Shown here piece after piece: positions 18,793-26,773 of a stretch of DNA of 64,000 nucleotides; within the stretch, counting starts at the first letter, position 1; each line of letters starts with the position of its first letter. A program made the position numbers and the translations under genes. The DNA is taken from contig JARLHR010000042.1 of the NCBI GenBank assembly GCA_031292145.1, positions 59,451 to 123,450 on the forward strand, read 5' to 3'. The stretch comes from Clostridium sp. GTDB taxonomy: Bacteria; Bacillota; Clostridia; Clostridiales; Clostridiaceae. Under the pieces are notes generated by a model, which made no database searches, was not told the origin of the DNA, and saw only the letters and a program-made list of their open reading frames with translations.

Positions 18793-18891
18793 ATGTCAAA
18801 AGTTTTAAAGGCAATAAAGTATTTATCAATAGTTGCAGTATTTTTTGTTTTAATTTATATATTCATGTATTTTTCAATGATAAAAATATAA
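18793..18891 (+). CDS. Small single-pass membrane peptide (32 aa)
   Basis: ATG preceded by AAGGAGT at good distance. The peptide starts MSKVLKAIKY, continues with a hydrophobic stretch (LSIVAVFFVLIYIFMYF) and ends SMIKI. One membrane helix with a basic N-terminus. I do not recognise a family. The strong ribosome site and the perfect terminator-like hairpin 45 bp downstream argue that it is a real monocistronic gene. Confidence 0.6.
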   Translation: MSKVLKAIKYLSIVAVFFVLIYIFMYFSMIKI

Positions 18892-18936
18892 AGTAATTTT
18901 GCTACATATTTTCTTGCAATTTTTGTTATGAAAAGT

Positions 18937-18968
18937 ATGCTTTCAATAATTTAAATTATTGAAAGCAT
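18937..18968. terminator. Perfect 32-bp palindrome after the small membrane peptide
   Basis: ATGCTTTCAATAATTT followed directly by AAATTATTGAAAGCAT. A 16-bp perfect inverted repeat without spacer. It is a probable terminator or operator; there is no T run. Confidence 0.55.
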
Positions 18969-18986
18969 GTGTAAAAAGTTGCTTAG

Positions 18987-19106
18987 AAGTTTGTTGTAGG
19001 GAAATTAAAATTACGAGATTATTTTAAATATTTAGTAAGTGGAGAAGAAGTTGACAAAGGAAAGCTAGCACCAGATATCTATATCGAAACTTCTAAAATA
19101 ATTTAA
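18987..19106 (+). pseudogene. Remnant of a HAD-family phosphatase (beta-phosphoglucomutase-like)
   Basis: A short open stretch with no start, ending in TAA at 19104. It reads DYFKYLVSGEEVDKGKLAPD then IYIETSKII. HAD enzymes of the beta-phosphoglucomutase/phosphatase group have the same block, (S)G-E/D-E-V-x-x-G-K-P-A-P-D-I-(F/Y)-L-x-A, with the motif III lysine. The rest of the gene is missing on both sides, so this is a leftover fragment. Confidence 0.6.
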
Positions 19107-19231
19107 AAAGGTACCATTTATTGAAAACATGATATGTATATGTATATAGTGTTATAAAATGACTAAAAGTATAAAATTTTACTATAAAGATATACAGTAA
19201 AATTCTAAAATAAATATTTTTTTAGAATAAT

Positions 19232-19260
19232 TTGAGATTATGCGTATAAAATGGTATAAT
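19232..19260 (+). promoter_or_regulatory. SigA-type promoter of the wall-binding amidase
   Basis: TTGAGA at 19232-19237, a 17-base spacer, and TATAAT at 19255-19260; the start codon is 33 bases further on. Confidence 0.6.
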
Positions 19261-19292
19261 ATATATGGAAAAAAATAAGGGGAGACGATTAG

Positions 19293-20768
19293 ATGCGACA
19301 TAATAAATTAAAAAAATTAGCAATAATAACTACATTTCTTTGTATTAGCAGTGTTCCAGTAGTAACTTATGCAGCAGATTCTATAATAAATGGAGGCATA
19401 ACACAACAAAATAACATTGAAATTCAAGATAACTGGCTTACAGAAGAAGTGGCCAAGCAATTGAATAAAAATGTACGAGATCTTACGGATCAAGATTTCT
19501 TAAATATAAAGAAAATTGACTTTAGATACGAGAAGATTGAGAGTGAAATACCACAGGAGATCCAACTATTAAAAAATCTTGAGTATTTAGACTTGAATTA
19601 CTGTAGATTAGATAAACAAATTCCTGAATATCTAGGTGCTTTACCTAAGTTAACCCATCTTGACTTAGGTGACAATAAATTTGAGGAATTACCTGATAAT
19701 ATTAAACAAAAAATTATTAATGGGAATTATACATATTGTGATGTAGAAGGAAATAAATTTACTCTTGATGAAGGTTGGTACTTCTTAAAAGGTAAATGGT
19801 GTTATTTAGATAGACATGGAAAAAGAATTACAGGAACTCAAACTATTGGTGGCAAACAATATGAATTTACTGAAGATGGTAATGTACGAGAAGGTTGGGA
19901 AAGTGATAAAGATAATAATTGGTACTATTACGACAGAAATAGCGGTGAAGTAAAAGATGATTGGAAACAAATTTCTGGCATCTGGTATTATTTTAATAAA
20001 GATGGAATAATGCAAAAAGGATTGCAAACTATTAAAGGAGTTAAATTTTATTTTAATGATAAGGGAGCAATGATTACAGGTTGGCAAAAGATAGATAATG
20101 ATAGTTATTATTTTTCAACAAGTGGTGGGATGGAATATGGTTGGTTATCTTTAGGGGACAAAACATTTTATCTCGATGAAGCTACAGGTGTTATGGCTTC
20201 AGGTGAAAAGATTATAAATGGTAAAAAGTATGAATTTTCTAGCGATGGTTCTCTAATTAAAAATATATGGATAGATAATTATACATATGTTCAACCTAAT
20301 GGACAAACTGTAAACACCTATTATAATTATTCTCATTCAAACACAAATTATCAATTATTTAAATATATGACTAATACAAGTAATCAATTAAGTGTTGATA
20401 GCGCTGCACTTGCATTACATGGAGGTAATACAAGTAATAACTGTGTATATTTCTCTTCAGAAGCATTGAGAAGAATTGGTGTTAACATTCCAGTTTCAAC
20501 AGCTAATACTTATCAATTTGAGAATATATTAAAGAGTATGGGATTTACATATAGCTATGACTTTTCGCAAATAAAACCAGGAGACATCGTATTTACTAAT
20601 GGATATACCCACGTATATATTTTTATGTGTTGGGATACCGATGGGTATGCATATATTGTTGATAATCAAGGGACAAGCTTTGGGAATCAAGTTCTTCATA
20701 GAAGATTAGTGCTTCAAGATACAGCTACTACTGATAGAGCAACACATTTCTTCTATTATCCATATTAA
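19293..20768 (+). CDS. Secreted wall-binding protein with leucine-rich segment and cysteine amidase domain
   Basis: 491 residues. Residues 1-27 are a signal peptide with cleavage near VTYAADS. Residues about 85-140 hold leucine-rich repeats (LKNLEYLDLNYCRLD, LTHLDLGDNKFEEL). Residues about 155-330 hold seven or eight choline-binding-type wall repeats (GWYFLKGKWCYLDRHGKRI, NWYYYDRNSGEVKDDW, IWYYFNKDGIMQKG). Residues about 335-491 look like an amidase_6/NlpC-like domain with candidate catalytic Cys384 (NNCVYFSSEALRR) and His440 (YTHVYIF). It should act outside the cell, bound to wall polymers, cutting peptidoglycan peptide or amide bonds. GGGGAG precedes the ATG. It is a lone gene with its own promoter. 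Confidence 0.8.
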   Translation: MRHNKLKKLAIITTFLCISSVPVVTYAADSIINGGITQQNNIEIQDNWLTEEVAKQLNKNVRDLTDQDFLNIKKIDFRYEKIESEIPQEIQLLKNLEYLDLNYCRLDKQIPEYLGALPKLTHLDLGDNKFEELPDNIKQKIINGNYTYCDVEGNKFTLDEGWYFLKGKWCYLDRHGKRITGTQTIGGKQYEFTEDGNVREGWESDKDNNWYYYDRNSGEVKDDWKQISGIWYYFNKDGIMQKGLQTIKGVKFYFNDKGAMITGWQKIDNDSYYFSTSGGMEYGWLSLGDKTFYLDEATGVMASGEKIINGKKYEFSSDGSLIKNIWIDNYTYVQPNGQTVNTYYNYSHSNTNYQLFKYMTNTSNQLSVDSAALALHGGNTSNNCVYFSSEALRRIGVNIPVSTANTYQFENILKSMGFTYSYDFSQIKPGDIVFTNGYTHVYIFMCWDTDGYAYIVDNQGTSFGNQVLHRRLVLQDTATTDRATHFFYYPY

Positions 20769-20782
20769 GATATTAATAAAGT

Positions 20783-20946
20783 TTAGGCACATTCAAAAAA
20801 ATAACAAGTCCATCTGCCAGCCTATTTTCCATCATCCTGCGTCGGCAAAATACCATAATAGGCCCGCTATGATGGTACTTTGTCTCCTTGCCTGATGAAA
20901 AATAATCATGGCATTTTGGACTTGTTATTTATTTTCATGTGCCTTA
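20783..20946 (+). repeat. Dispersed structured repeat, copy B
   Basis: 164 bp from TTAGGCACATTCAAAAAAAT to TTTTCATGTGCCTTA, 15 bases after the amidase stop. Same outer helix as copy A (AACAAGTCC/GGACTTGTT) and same bulge (TCCTGCGTC), but the helix below the apical hairpin is ATACCAT / ATGGTAC instead of AATTGACC / GGGCAATT, a compensating change. Apical TAATAGGCCCGCTATGA is at 20856-20872. Confidence 0.9.
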
Positions 20947-20960
20947 TATAAAAGAAAACA

Positions 20961-21024
20961 TCCGTAATTAATAACAAATTATTAATTATGGATATTTTTT
21001 TATGCTTACAATAAGCATAAAAAA
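20961..21024. terminator. Two adjacent terminator hairpins
   Basis: First: TCCGTAATTAATAA / TTATTAATTATGGA followed by seven Ts. Second: TTTTTTATGCTTA / TAAGCATAAAAAA with a 3-base loop, symmetric and usable on both strands. Together with copy B they isolate the wall amidase from the CobW operon. The rest of the gap to 21207 holds A+T-rich DNA with likely promoter elements. Confidence 0.75.
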
Positions 21025-21207
21025 AGAATGAGTCAACATGCTGGCTTGTGCAGTGAAGAATATATATATCGCCATGGATTTATCATTTTATTTCATATGT
21101 CTAAAATAATGTAACTAAATTTATTCATATATAAGGATTAAATATAGTATAAATAAGAATATGAATATAGTTGATATAATGTATATGAAAGAAAGGAAAG
21201 AAGTTTA

Positions 21208-22149
21208 ATGAAAGTTAAAGTTGATATATTTTCAGGATTTTTGGGAGCTGGAAAAACAATGCTAATAAAGAAATTACTAATTGAAAAGGCTTATGATAAA
21301 AACACGGTTATTATAGAAAATGAATTTGGTGAAATTGGAATAGATGGGCAGATATTAAAAGAGTGTAACATTGAAATAAAAGAAATTAATTCTGGATGTA
21401 TATGCTGCCAGGTTTCGGGAAATTTTGGAGAAGCAGTGATGGAAATCATAAATAAATATAATCCAGAGAATATAATAATTGAGCCGTCAGGAGTAGCTAA
21501 ATTAAGTGAAATACTAAATATTTTACAAGGAGCAGCTTTTCAACATAAAATTGAAATCAGAAATATATTTACTTTAGTTGATATAAGAAACTATAACATG
21601 TATTTAATAAACTTCAAAGAATTTTATGAAAATCAAATTAAAAAAGCTAATAAAATTGTATTAAGTAGAAGTCAACTAGTAGATGATAATATAATAAAAG
21701 CTACAATAAATTCCATTAAAAAACTTAATAATAAAGCTGAAATTATATTTAAACCATGGAATAAACTAAATGCAAAAAACTTCTTTGATGGAAATAGTGT
21801 ACAAGACAAGGCGGAAGTTTCCTTAGTAAAAGATAATATCAACAAAGTTTTAAGGAAAGAAGCAAATCACAATGCTAAAGAAATATTTGAAAGCTATCCA
21901 ATAGACATTATGAGAAATGTAAACATACAAGAGATTAAGAAAAAATTTGAAATCATAGATAAGAACGAAAACTTCGGTAGGATAATAAGGGCAAAAGGTG
22001 TCATAAGAGGAACTGATGGAGTATACTATCAATTTGATTACGTACCAAATGAATTTAAAAGTAGAATTATAAAATGGTCCAATGTAAAAGTTGTATCGAT
22101 TATTGGAAGTCAGTTAAATAAGAAGGAATTAATGCAATTATTTAGTTAG
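21208..22149 (+). CDS. COG0523 (CobW/P47K) GTPase, putative metallochaperone
   Basis: 313 residues. Walker A GFLGAGKT at 10-17, ENEFGEIGIDG, and the metal-binding CxCC motif at C64-I-C66-C67. EPSGVAKLSEIL and a GTP-specificity region follow, and a C-terminal CobW_C-like domain (residues about 235-313, GRIIRAKGVIRG). COG0523 proteins use GTP to deliver a metal (zinc, cobalt, iron or other) to a client protein. Here it starts an operon with a second, shorter GTPase, a permease and a TIGR03943 protein. Metal not determinable from sequence. AGAAAGGAAAG precedes the ATG. Confidence 0.85.
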   Translation: MKVKVDIFSGFLGAGKTMLIKKLLIEKAYDKNTVIIENEFGEIGIDGQILKECNIEIKEINSGCICCQVSGNFGEAVMEIINKYNPENIIIEPSGVAKLSEILNILQGAAFQHKIEIRNIFTLVDIRNYNMYLINFKEFYENQIKKANKIVLSRSQLVDDNIIKATINSIKKLNNKAEIIFKPWNKLNAKNFFDGNSVQDKAEVSLVKDNINKVLRKEANHNAKEIFESYPIDIMRNVNIQEIKKKFEIIDKNENFGRIIRAKGVIRGTDGVYYQFDYVPNEFKSRIIKWSNVKVVSIIGSQLNKKELMQLFS

Positions 22150-22256
22150 TAACATAGCAAAGGATGATTAAATTTAAGGAAATCCTAGAAGGATTTTATA
22201 ATCAACTGTAAACTGCTAATTGTTAACTGTTAAATGAACAAAGGGGTGGTGCAAAA

Positions 22257-22892
22257 TTGAAAATACATATTGAAATTGTAACAGGATTTTTGGGAGCAGG
22301 AAAGACTTCGTTTATAAATTCCCTATTAAGTGAAAGTCAAGTAGAAGGGGAAAGGGTTTTAGTTTTTCAATTGGAACATGGAGAAAAAAAAATTATACAA
22401 TCAAGTAATAAAAACTTTTCTATAATTGTACAAGCGATAAATCAAGTACATGAATTAAAAGAGCAAATGATATATGCAATAAAGGAATACAATCCTAATA
22501 GAATTATCATTGAATATAATGGAACTGTAAATTTAAATGATTTACTTGACATATTAAATGAAAGAATTTATAAAGAATGCTGTAAAATTACTACAATATT
22601 TTTTGTGGCAGATGGTAATAATTTAAGGCAATATATTGAGAACATAGGAAGTTTTATGATTCCGTTCATTCAAAATGCACACATGATAGTTGTCAATAAT
22701 ACAGGAATTTGTAAAAAAGAAGTTCTAGAGGAGAGCATGCGAAAAATAAAAAATATTAATCCTAAGGCTTATATTTTGAAGGTTGATAATAAGTATATTT
22801 TAAGATCAATTCTTAGAGAAGCAAAAGTCTTAGACAATGGATACATTAAGAAATTAAGAATTAAATTAATAAATCACAAGAAGGATTATTAA
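22257..22892 (+). CDS. Short CobW-like GTPase lacking the CxCC motif
   Basis: 211 residues with Walker A GFLGAGKTSFIN near the N-terminus, then FQLEHGEKKII where other members have ENEFGE-like sequence. The CxCC metal motif is absent, and the C-terminal CobW_C domain is missing. IIIEYNGTVNLNDLLDIL corresponds to the EPSG block of the first protein. TTG start at 22257, supported by AAGGGGTGG eight bases upstream. Likely a duplicated, diverged partner of the preceding GTPase, perhaps forming a heterodimer; or it is degenerating. The stop codon is at the start of a repeat end (TTAAGGCACAATT). Confidence 0.75.
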   Translation: MKIHIEIVTGFLGAGKTSFINSLLSESQVEGERVLVFQLEHGEKKIIQSSNKNFSIIVQAINQVHELKEQMIYAIKEYNPNRIIIEYNGTVNLNDLLDILNERIYKECCKITTIFFVADGNNLRQYIENIGSFMIPFIQNAHMIVVNNTGICKKEVLEESMRKIKNINPKAYILKVDNKYILRSILREAKVLDNGYIKKLRIKLINHKKDY

Positions 22893-22937
22893 GGCACAAT
22901 TAAGAAAATAAAATTAGGAGGAAATAAGTAAGGGTGT

Positions 22938-23936
22938 ATGAAAAATTGCAATAACAAAATTTTGTTTTTTCTTATGATGAGTGTAACTACAATAATAATT
23001 TATATTTTAAATAAATATGATTCCAATTTATTCAATAAAGAAATGGGAGATTTTGCAAGCATATTTACAAGTATAGTTCTTGAAGCAATCCCATTTATTA
23101 TTATAGGAGCTTTAGTTTCTGCAATCATTCAAACATGTGTATCGGAAAAATTTATATCTAAAATAATACCTAATAGTAATATATTAGGGTATTTTGGAGC
23201 AGCATTAATAGGACTTGTTTTTCCAGTTTGTGAATGTGCTATTGTTCCTATAACGAGGAGATTAATAAAAAAGGGTGTACCAGTGGGGTTCGGAGTAACC
23301 TTTATGCTTGCAGTACCAATAATTAATCCAGTTGTAATAATGTCTACTTATTATGCATTTTACGATAAGCAAGTTATGGTGTTACTTAGGGTAATTGGAG
23401 GATTTATAGGTTCAATTTTAATTGGAATAATTGTAAATACTCTTGAGAAAAACAATCCTTCAATAGTGTTGGATTTTATTCAAAATGATACTTACTGTAA
23501 TTGTGGTTGCACTTTTTATAATGAAAGTCAAAATAAATTTAAAGCCATAATTCAACATGCAAACAGAGAATTTTTAGACATTATGGGATATCTAATCTTT
23601 GGAGCTTTTATTTCTAGTGTATTTCAAATTCTTGTATCTAATGGAAACATAACCTTTATTTCGAATAATAAAATATTAGGAATAATTATAATGATGCTTC
23701 TTGGATTCTTTTTATCTCTTTGTTCAGAAGTAGATGCATTTGTTGGTAGGAGTTTCTTAGTCAATTATTCACTTAGTGGAGTAGTAGCATTTTTAATTCT
23801 AGGACCTATGCTTGATTTAAAGAATTTTATTCTACTTATAGGAGCCTTCAAAAAAAGTTTTGTGCTCAAATTGAGTATAACTACAATATGTATTGTATTT
23901 TTAATCTCTTTTTTATTTATGATATGTGGATTATAA
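22938..23936 (+). CDS. UPF0718/DUF318 (YcgR/ArsP-like) permease
   Basis: 332 residues and about eight membrane helices. The core motif PVCECAIVPITRRL places a C-x-C in a membrane helix, followed by AVPIINPVVI, and the second half has LCSEVDAFVGRSF. A cytoplasmic loop carries CNCGC. The family includes ArsP organoarsenical exporters and YcgR-type proteins. The neighbouring GTPases and TIGR03943 protein suggest transport or handling of a thiophilic metal. Start ATG 22938; AGGAGG is 16 bases off, with a closer AAGGG, so the site is a little unusual. Confidence 0.8.
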   Translation: MKNCNNKILFFLMMSVTTIIIYILNKYDSNLFNKEMGDFASIFTSIVLEAIPFIIIGALVSAIIQTCVSEKFISKIIPNSNILGYFGAALIGLVFPVCECAIVPITRRLIKKGVPVGFGVTFMLAVPIINPVVIMSTYYAFYDKQVMVLLRVIGGFIGSILIGIIVNTLEKNNPSIVLDFIQNDTYCNCGCTFYNESQNKFKAIIQHANREFLDIMGYLIFGAFISSVFQILVSNGNITFISNNKILGIIIMMLLGFFLSLCSEVDAFVGRSFLVNYSLSGVVAFLILGPMLDLKNFILLIGAFKKSFVLKLSITTICIVFLISFLFMICGL

Positions 23937-23949
23937 GAGGATATTATCG

Positions 23950-24113
23950 TAAGGCACATTCAAAAAAATAATAAGTCCATCTGCCAAGCCTATTTTCCAT
24001 CATACTGCGTCAGCAGCTTGCCCTAATAGGCCCACTATGAGACCAATCTGCATCCTTGTCTGATGAAAAATAATCATGGCATTTTGGACTTGTTATTTTC
24101 TTTCATGTGCCTA
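23950..24113 (+). repeat. Dispersed structured repeat, copy C
   Basis: 164 bp, 13 bases after the permease stop and 42 bases before the next start, thus inserted between two genes that usually sit together. Outer helix AATAAGTCC / GGACTTGTT, inner CATCA / TGATG, bulge TACTGCGTC, apical TAATAGGCCCACTATGA. Confidence 0.9.
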
Positions 24114-24155
24114 AAGGTAGGATATTCTTAGTACAGAGAGGAGGCCAAAACATAA

Positions 24156-24932
24156 GTGAAAAGATTTAATTTTGATGAATTTTTGTGGTTCATAGTATTA
24201 ATATTGTTAGATTTATTTCTAATTTATTTAGTATTTACAAAAAAGATAAATTTTTATATAGGGAAAGACATGATTAAATACATTTATATTTCTATAATAA
24301 GTATATCAGTGATTGCAATTTTTCAAATAAGAAATATATGTACACCTAAAAGTTCAATTAATATTAAAATAAAATTACTGCCTATTATATTAGCAATATT
24401 ATTAGGTATAATTTCTGTTAACAAACAACAATCATTTAAGCATTTTGAATTAAATAATGAGCTTAGAGGAAATACGGCAAAAAGTATAGATAAGCAATCC
24501 TTATATGAACATGAGTTAGATATTGACATAAATAAAGGTAATATAAATTTGAGCAAAGATAGTAAAAATATTTATGAAGACGTTACTCAAAAAATCATAG
24601 TTGTAAATGAAAGTAATCCTATGATACTTGAAGATATAAGGTTAAATCCAGAAAAATACATAGGAAGAGAATTAGAAGTAAAAGGATTTGTTTGTAAGGA
24701 AGATTATTTAAATAACAACCAGTTTATAATAGGAAGGCTGATAATGACATACGGTGCAGCAGATTCTAAAGTAGTTGGAATAATAGGAAAATATGATAAG
24801 ATAAGTGATTTGAGTGAAAGCCAGAATGTAGATGCAAAGGGCGTGATTGGAATTTCAACTATGAATGATGATAATGGTGTTAGTCATAATGTGCCAGTAC
24901 TTATTATAAAAGATTTAAAGATAAGCGATTAG
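24156..24932 (+). CDS. TIGR03943/DUF1980 family membrane protein (YcgQ-like)
   Basis: 258 residues. Three N-terminal hydrophobic segments (about 10-30, 40-60, 70-88) are followed by an extracytoplasmic domain with NPEKYIGRELEVKGFV and RLIMTYGAADSKVVG, an OB-like fold of this family. It normally lacks the conserved C of the longer family members but keeps the MTYGAADS block. Family members occur with the permease upstream. GTG start with AGAGGAGG 11 bases before. Function unknown; a metal-linked role is inferred from context. Confidence 0.75.
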   Translation: MKRFNFDEFLWFIVLILLDLFLIYLVFTKKINFYIGKDMIKYIYISIISISVIAIFQIRNICTPKSSINIKIKLLPIILAILLGIISVNKQQSFKHFELNNELRGNTAKSIDKQSLYEHELDIDINKGNINLSKDSKNIYEDVTQKIIVVNESNPMILEDIRLNPEKYIGRELEVKGFVCKEDYLNNNQFIIGRLIMTYGAADSKVVGIIGKYDKISDLSESQNVDAKGVIGISTMNDDNGVSHNVPVLIIKDLKISD

Positions 24933-24944
24933 GGATCTGAAATA

Positions 24945-24983
24945 AAATAACAAGTCACAAATAGGTTGGACTTGTTATTTTTT
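24945..24983. terminator. Terminator (arms-only form of the repeat) between convergent genes
   Basis: AAATAACAAGTC / GACTTGTTATTT with a 12-base loop, then a T run. The stem equals the outer helix of repeat copies A and B. It ends the CobW operon (plus) and the ABC operon (minus). Confidence 0.85.
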
Positions 24984-25002
24984 TATTGTACCTTAATTGA
25001 TT

Positions 25003-26772
25003 CTAGGCATCTTGCTTAAGAAAACTATACTGAGCTGAATATAACTTATAATAATAGCCATGACTTGCAAGAAGTTCATCATGAGTGCCGGACTCAACTA
25101 TTTTTCCATGAGAAAGAACAAAGATTTTATCGCAATCCCTTATTGTGGAAAGTCTATGTGCTATTACGATAGAAGTTCTTCCTTCCATGAGTTTTTTGAT
25201 ACCAGATTGAACCAATAATTCAGTTTCTGTATCAATATTTGCAGTAGCCTCATCTAATATTAATATCCTTGGATCTGCAATTAATGCCCTTGCGAAAGCT
25301 ATTAATTGCCTTTGCCCAAGGGAAAGTCTTGAACCTCGTTCATTCACTTCAGTATCATAACCATCTTCAAGACTTTCAATAAATTCATGGGCATTAGCAG
25401 CCTTAGCCGCTTGCATTACTTCCTCATCAGTTGCATTTAATTTACCATAGCGTATATTTTCTTTTATAGAAGTTGAGAATAAAAATGAATCTTGGAGCAT
25501 TATTCCCATTTGGCTTCTTAAACTTTCAATAGAAACGCCCTTTATATCTATTTCATCGATCTTTACACATCCAAAAGTTGGATCATAAAATCTACTTATT
25601 AAATTAGTTATTGTTGTTTTTCCAGCACCAGTTTCGCCAACTAAAGCTATTTTTTCACCGGCATTTAATTTAAACGATGTATCCTTAAGAGCTGCAACTT
25701 CTCCATTGGCATATGAAAAAGTAACATGATCAAATTCAATATCACCTTCAATAGTTGGAAGGTTTTTTATTGAGTCTTCGTCTACAATATCACTTTTTGT
25801 ATCTAGGATATCAAAGATTCTTTCACCAGCAGACATACTAGTAACAAATGCATTGTAAAAAGAAGAAAGATTTATTATAGGTCTCCAAAGCATTTCTATA
25901 TACATGAAGAATGCCATTAAAGTACCTAAGCTTAAATTTCCTTGTTTATTTAACATATACCCGGAAATTAATAAGATAACCATGCTTAAGCCACGAAATG
26001 AAGTCAAAAAAGGCCAGAAAAAATCTTGAGTAAAAACAGCTGTCATAAAACCTGTAGCATGTTTTCCTATATGACTATCAAATTTATCTTTAGCGTAATA
26101 CTTTTTGCTAAAGCCTTGAATTACCTTCATGCCAGACAAAGATTCATGAGTATATCCAATTAAAGAAGAACGATGTTCTCTGAAAACCTTCCATTTATTA
26201 TCTGCTTTAATTTGGATAAAAAGCATGGTAAAGAGCAATAACGGCATTGTGATTAGGCAAACTCCTGCAAGCTCTGGATTTAGAAAGAGCATTACGCAAA
26301 TTACTAATATAATAGTAAATATATTTGGAATTAAATTTACAATACTATTATTGAATAAGTTTTGAAGTGCATTTACATCCCCAACAACTCTAGAGATAAT
26401 TTTCCCGACAGGCCGATTATCAAAAAAGTTAAAGCTTAAAGTTTGAATATGAGTATATAAACTATGTCTAATGTCTACTAGTATTTGATTTGTAATTTTA
26501 GACATAGCTATGGCTCTAATTCCAGAAAGAACCATAGAGAATACATTAATTAGTATTAAACCAGTACCAAGAAGTAACAGAGCTTTAACATTTTTTTGTG
26601 CGACAAAAGTATCTATTGATAATTTCATTAGATAAGGTGTTAAAGTGCTGCAAGCCATTACAACAAGTAACAGGAATACTACCAATATAACTCTTATCTT
26701 ATATGGTTTAACATAAGTTAATAATCTTTTTATTATTTGAATCTTAGAAGATTCGTGTAAAATATCATTCAT
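25003..26772 (-). CDS. ABC exporter subunit, catalytic-site partner (BmrD-like)
   Basis: 589 residues: membrane domain with six helices (about 25-310) and an ATPase domain (about 340-589) with Walker A GETGAGKTT, a variant signature LSLGQRQL, Walker B ILILDEATANID with the catalytic glutamate, and the H-loop IVIAHRLS. Start at 26772 is chosen because GGAGG lies nine bases before; a longer reading to 26832 has none. It begins one base after the stop of the partner gene. Together they form a heterodimeric exporter of the BmrCD/LmrCD/PatAB type, which expels drugs or lipophilic peptides. The substrate is unknown. Confidence 0.88.
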   Translation of the reverse strand: MNDILHESSKIQIIKRLLTYVKPYKIRVILVVFLLLVVMACSTLTPYLMKLSIDTFVAQKNVKALLLLGTGLILINVFSMVLSGIRAIAMSKITNQILVDIRHSLYTHIQTLSFNFFDNRPVGKIISRVVGDVNALQNLFNNSIVNLIPNIFTIILVICVMLFLNPELAGVCLITMPLLLFTMLFIQIKADNKWKVFREHRSSLIGYTHESLSGMKVIQGFSKKYYAKDKFDSHIGKHATGFMTAVFTQDFFWPFLTSFRGLSMVILLISGYMLNKQGNLSLGTLMAFFMYIEMLWRPIINLSSFYNAFVTSMSAGERIFDILDTKSDIVDEDSIKNLPTIEGDIEFDHVTFSYANGEVAALKDTSFKLNAGEKIALVGETGAGKTTITNLISRFYDPTFGCVKIDEIDIKGVSIESLRSQMGIMLQDSFLFSTSIKENIRYGKLNATDEEVMQAAKAANAHEFIESLEDGYDTEVNERGSRLSLGQRQLIAFARALIADPRILILDEATANIDTETELLVQSGIKKLMEGRTSIVIAHRLSTIRDCDKIFVLSHGKIVESGTHDELLASHGYYYKLYSAQYSFLKQDA

Positions 26773-26773
26773 A

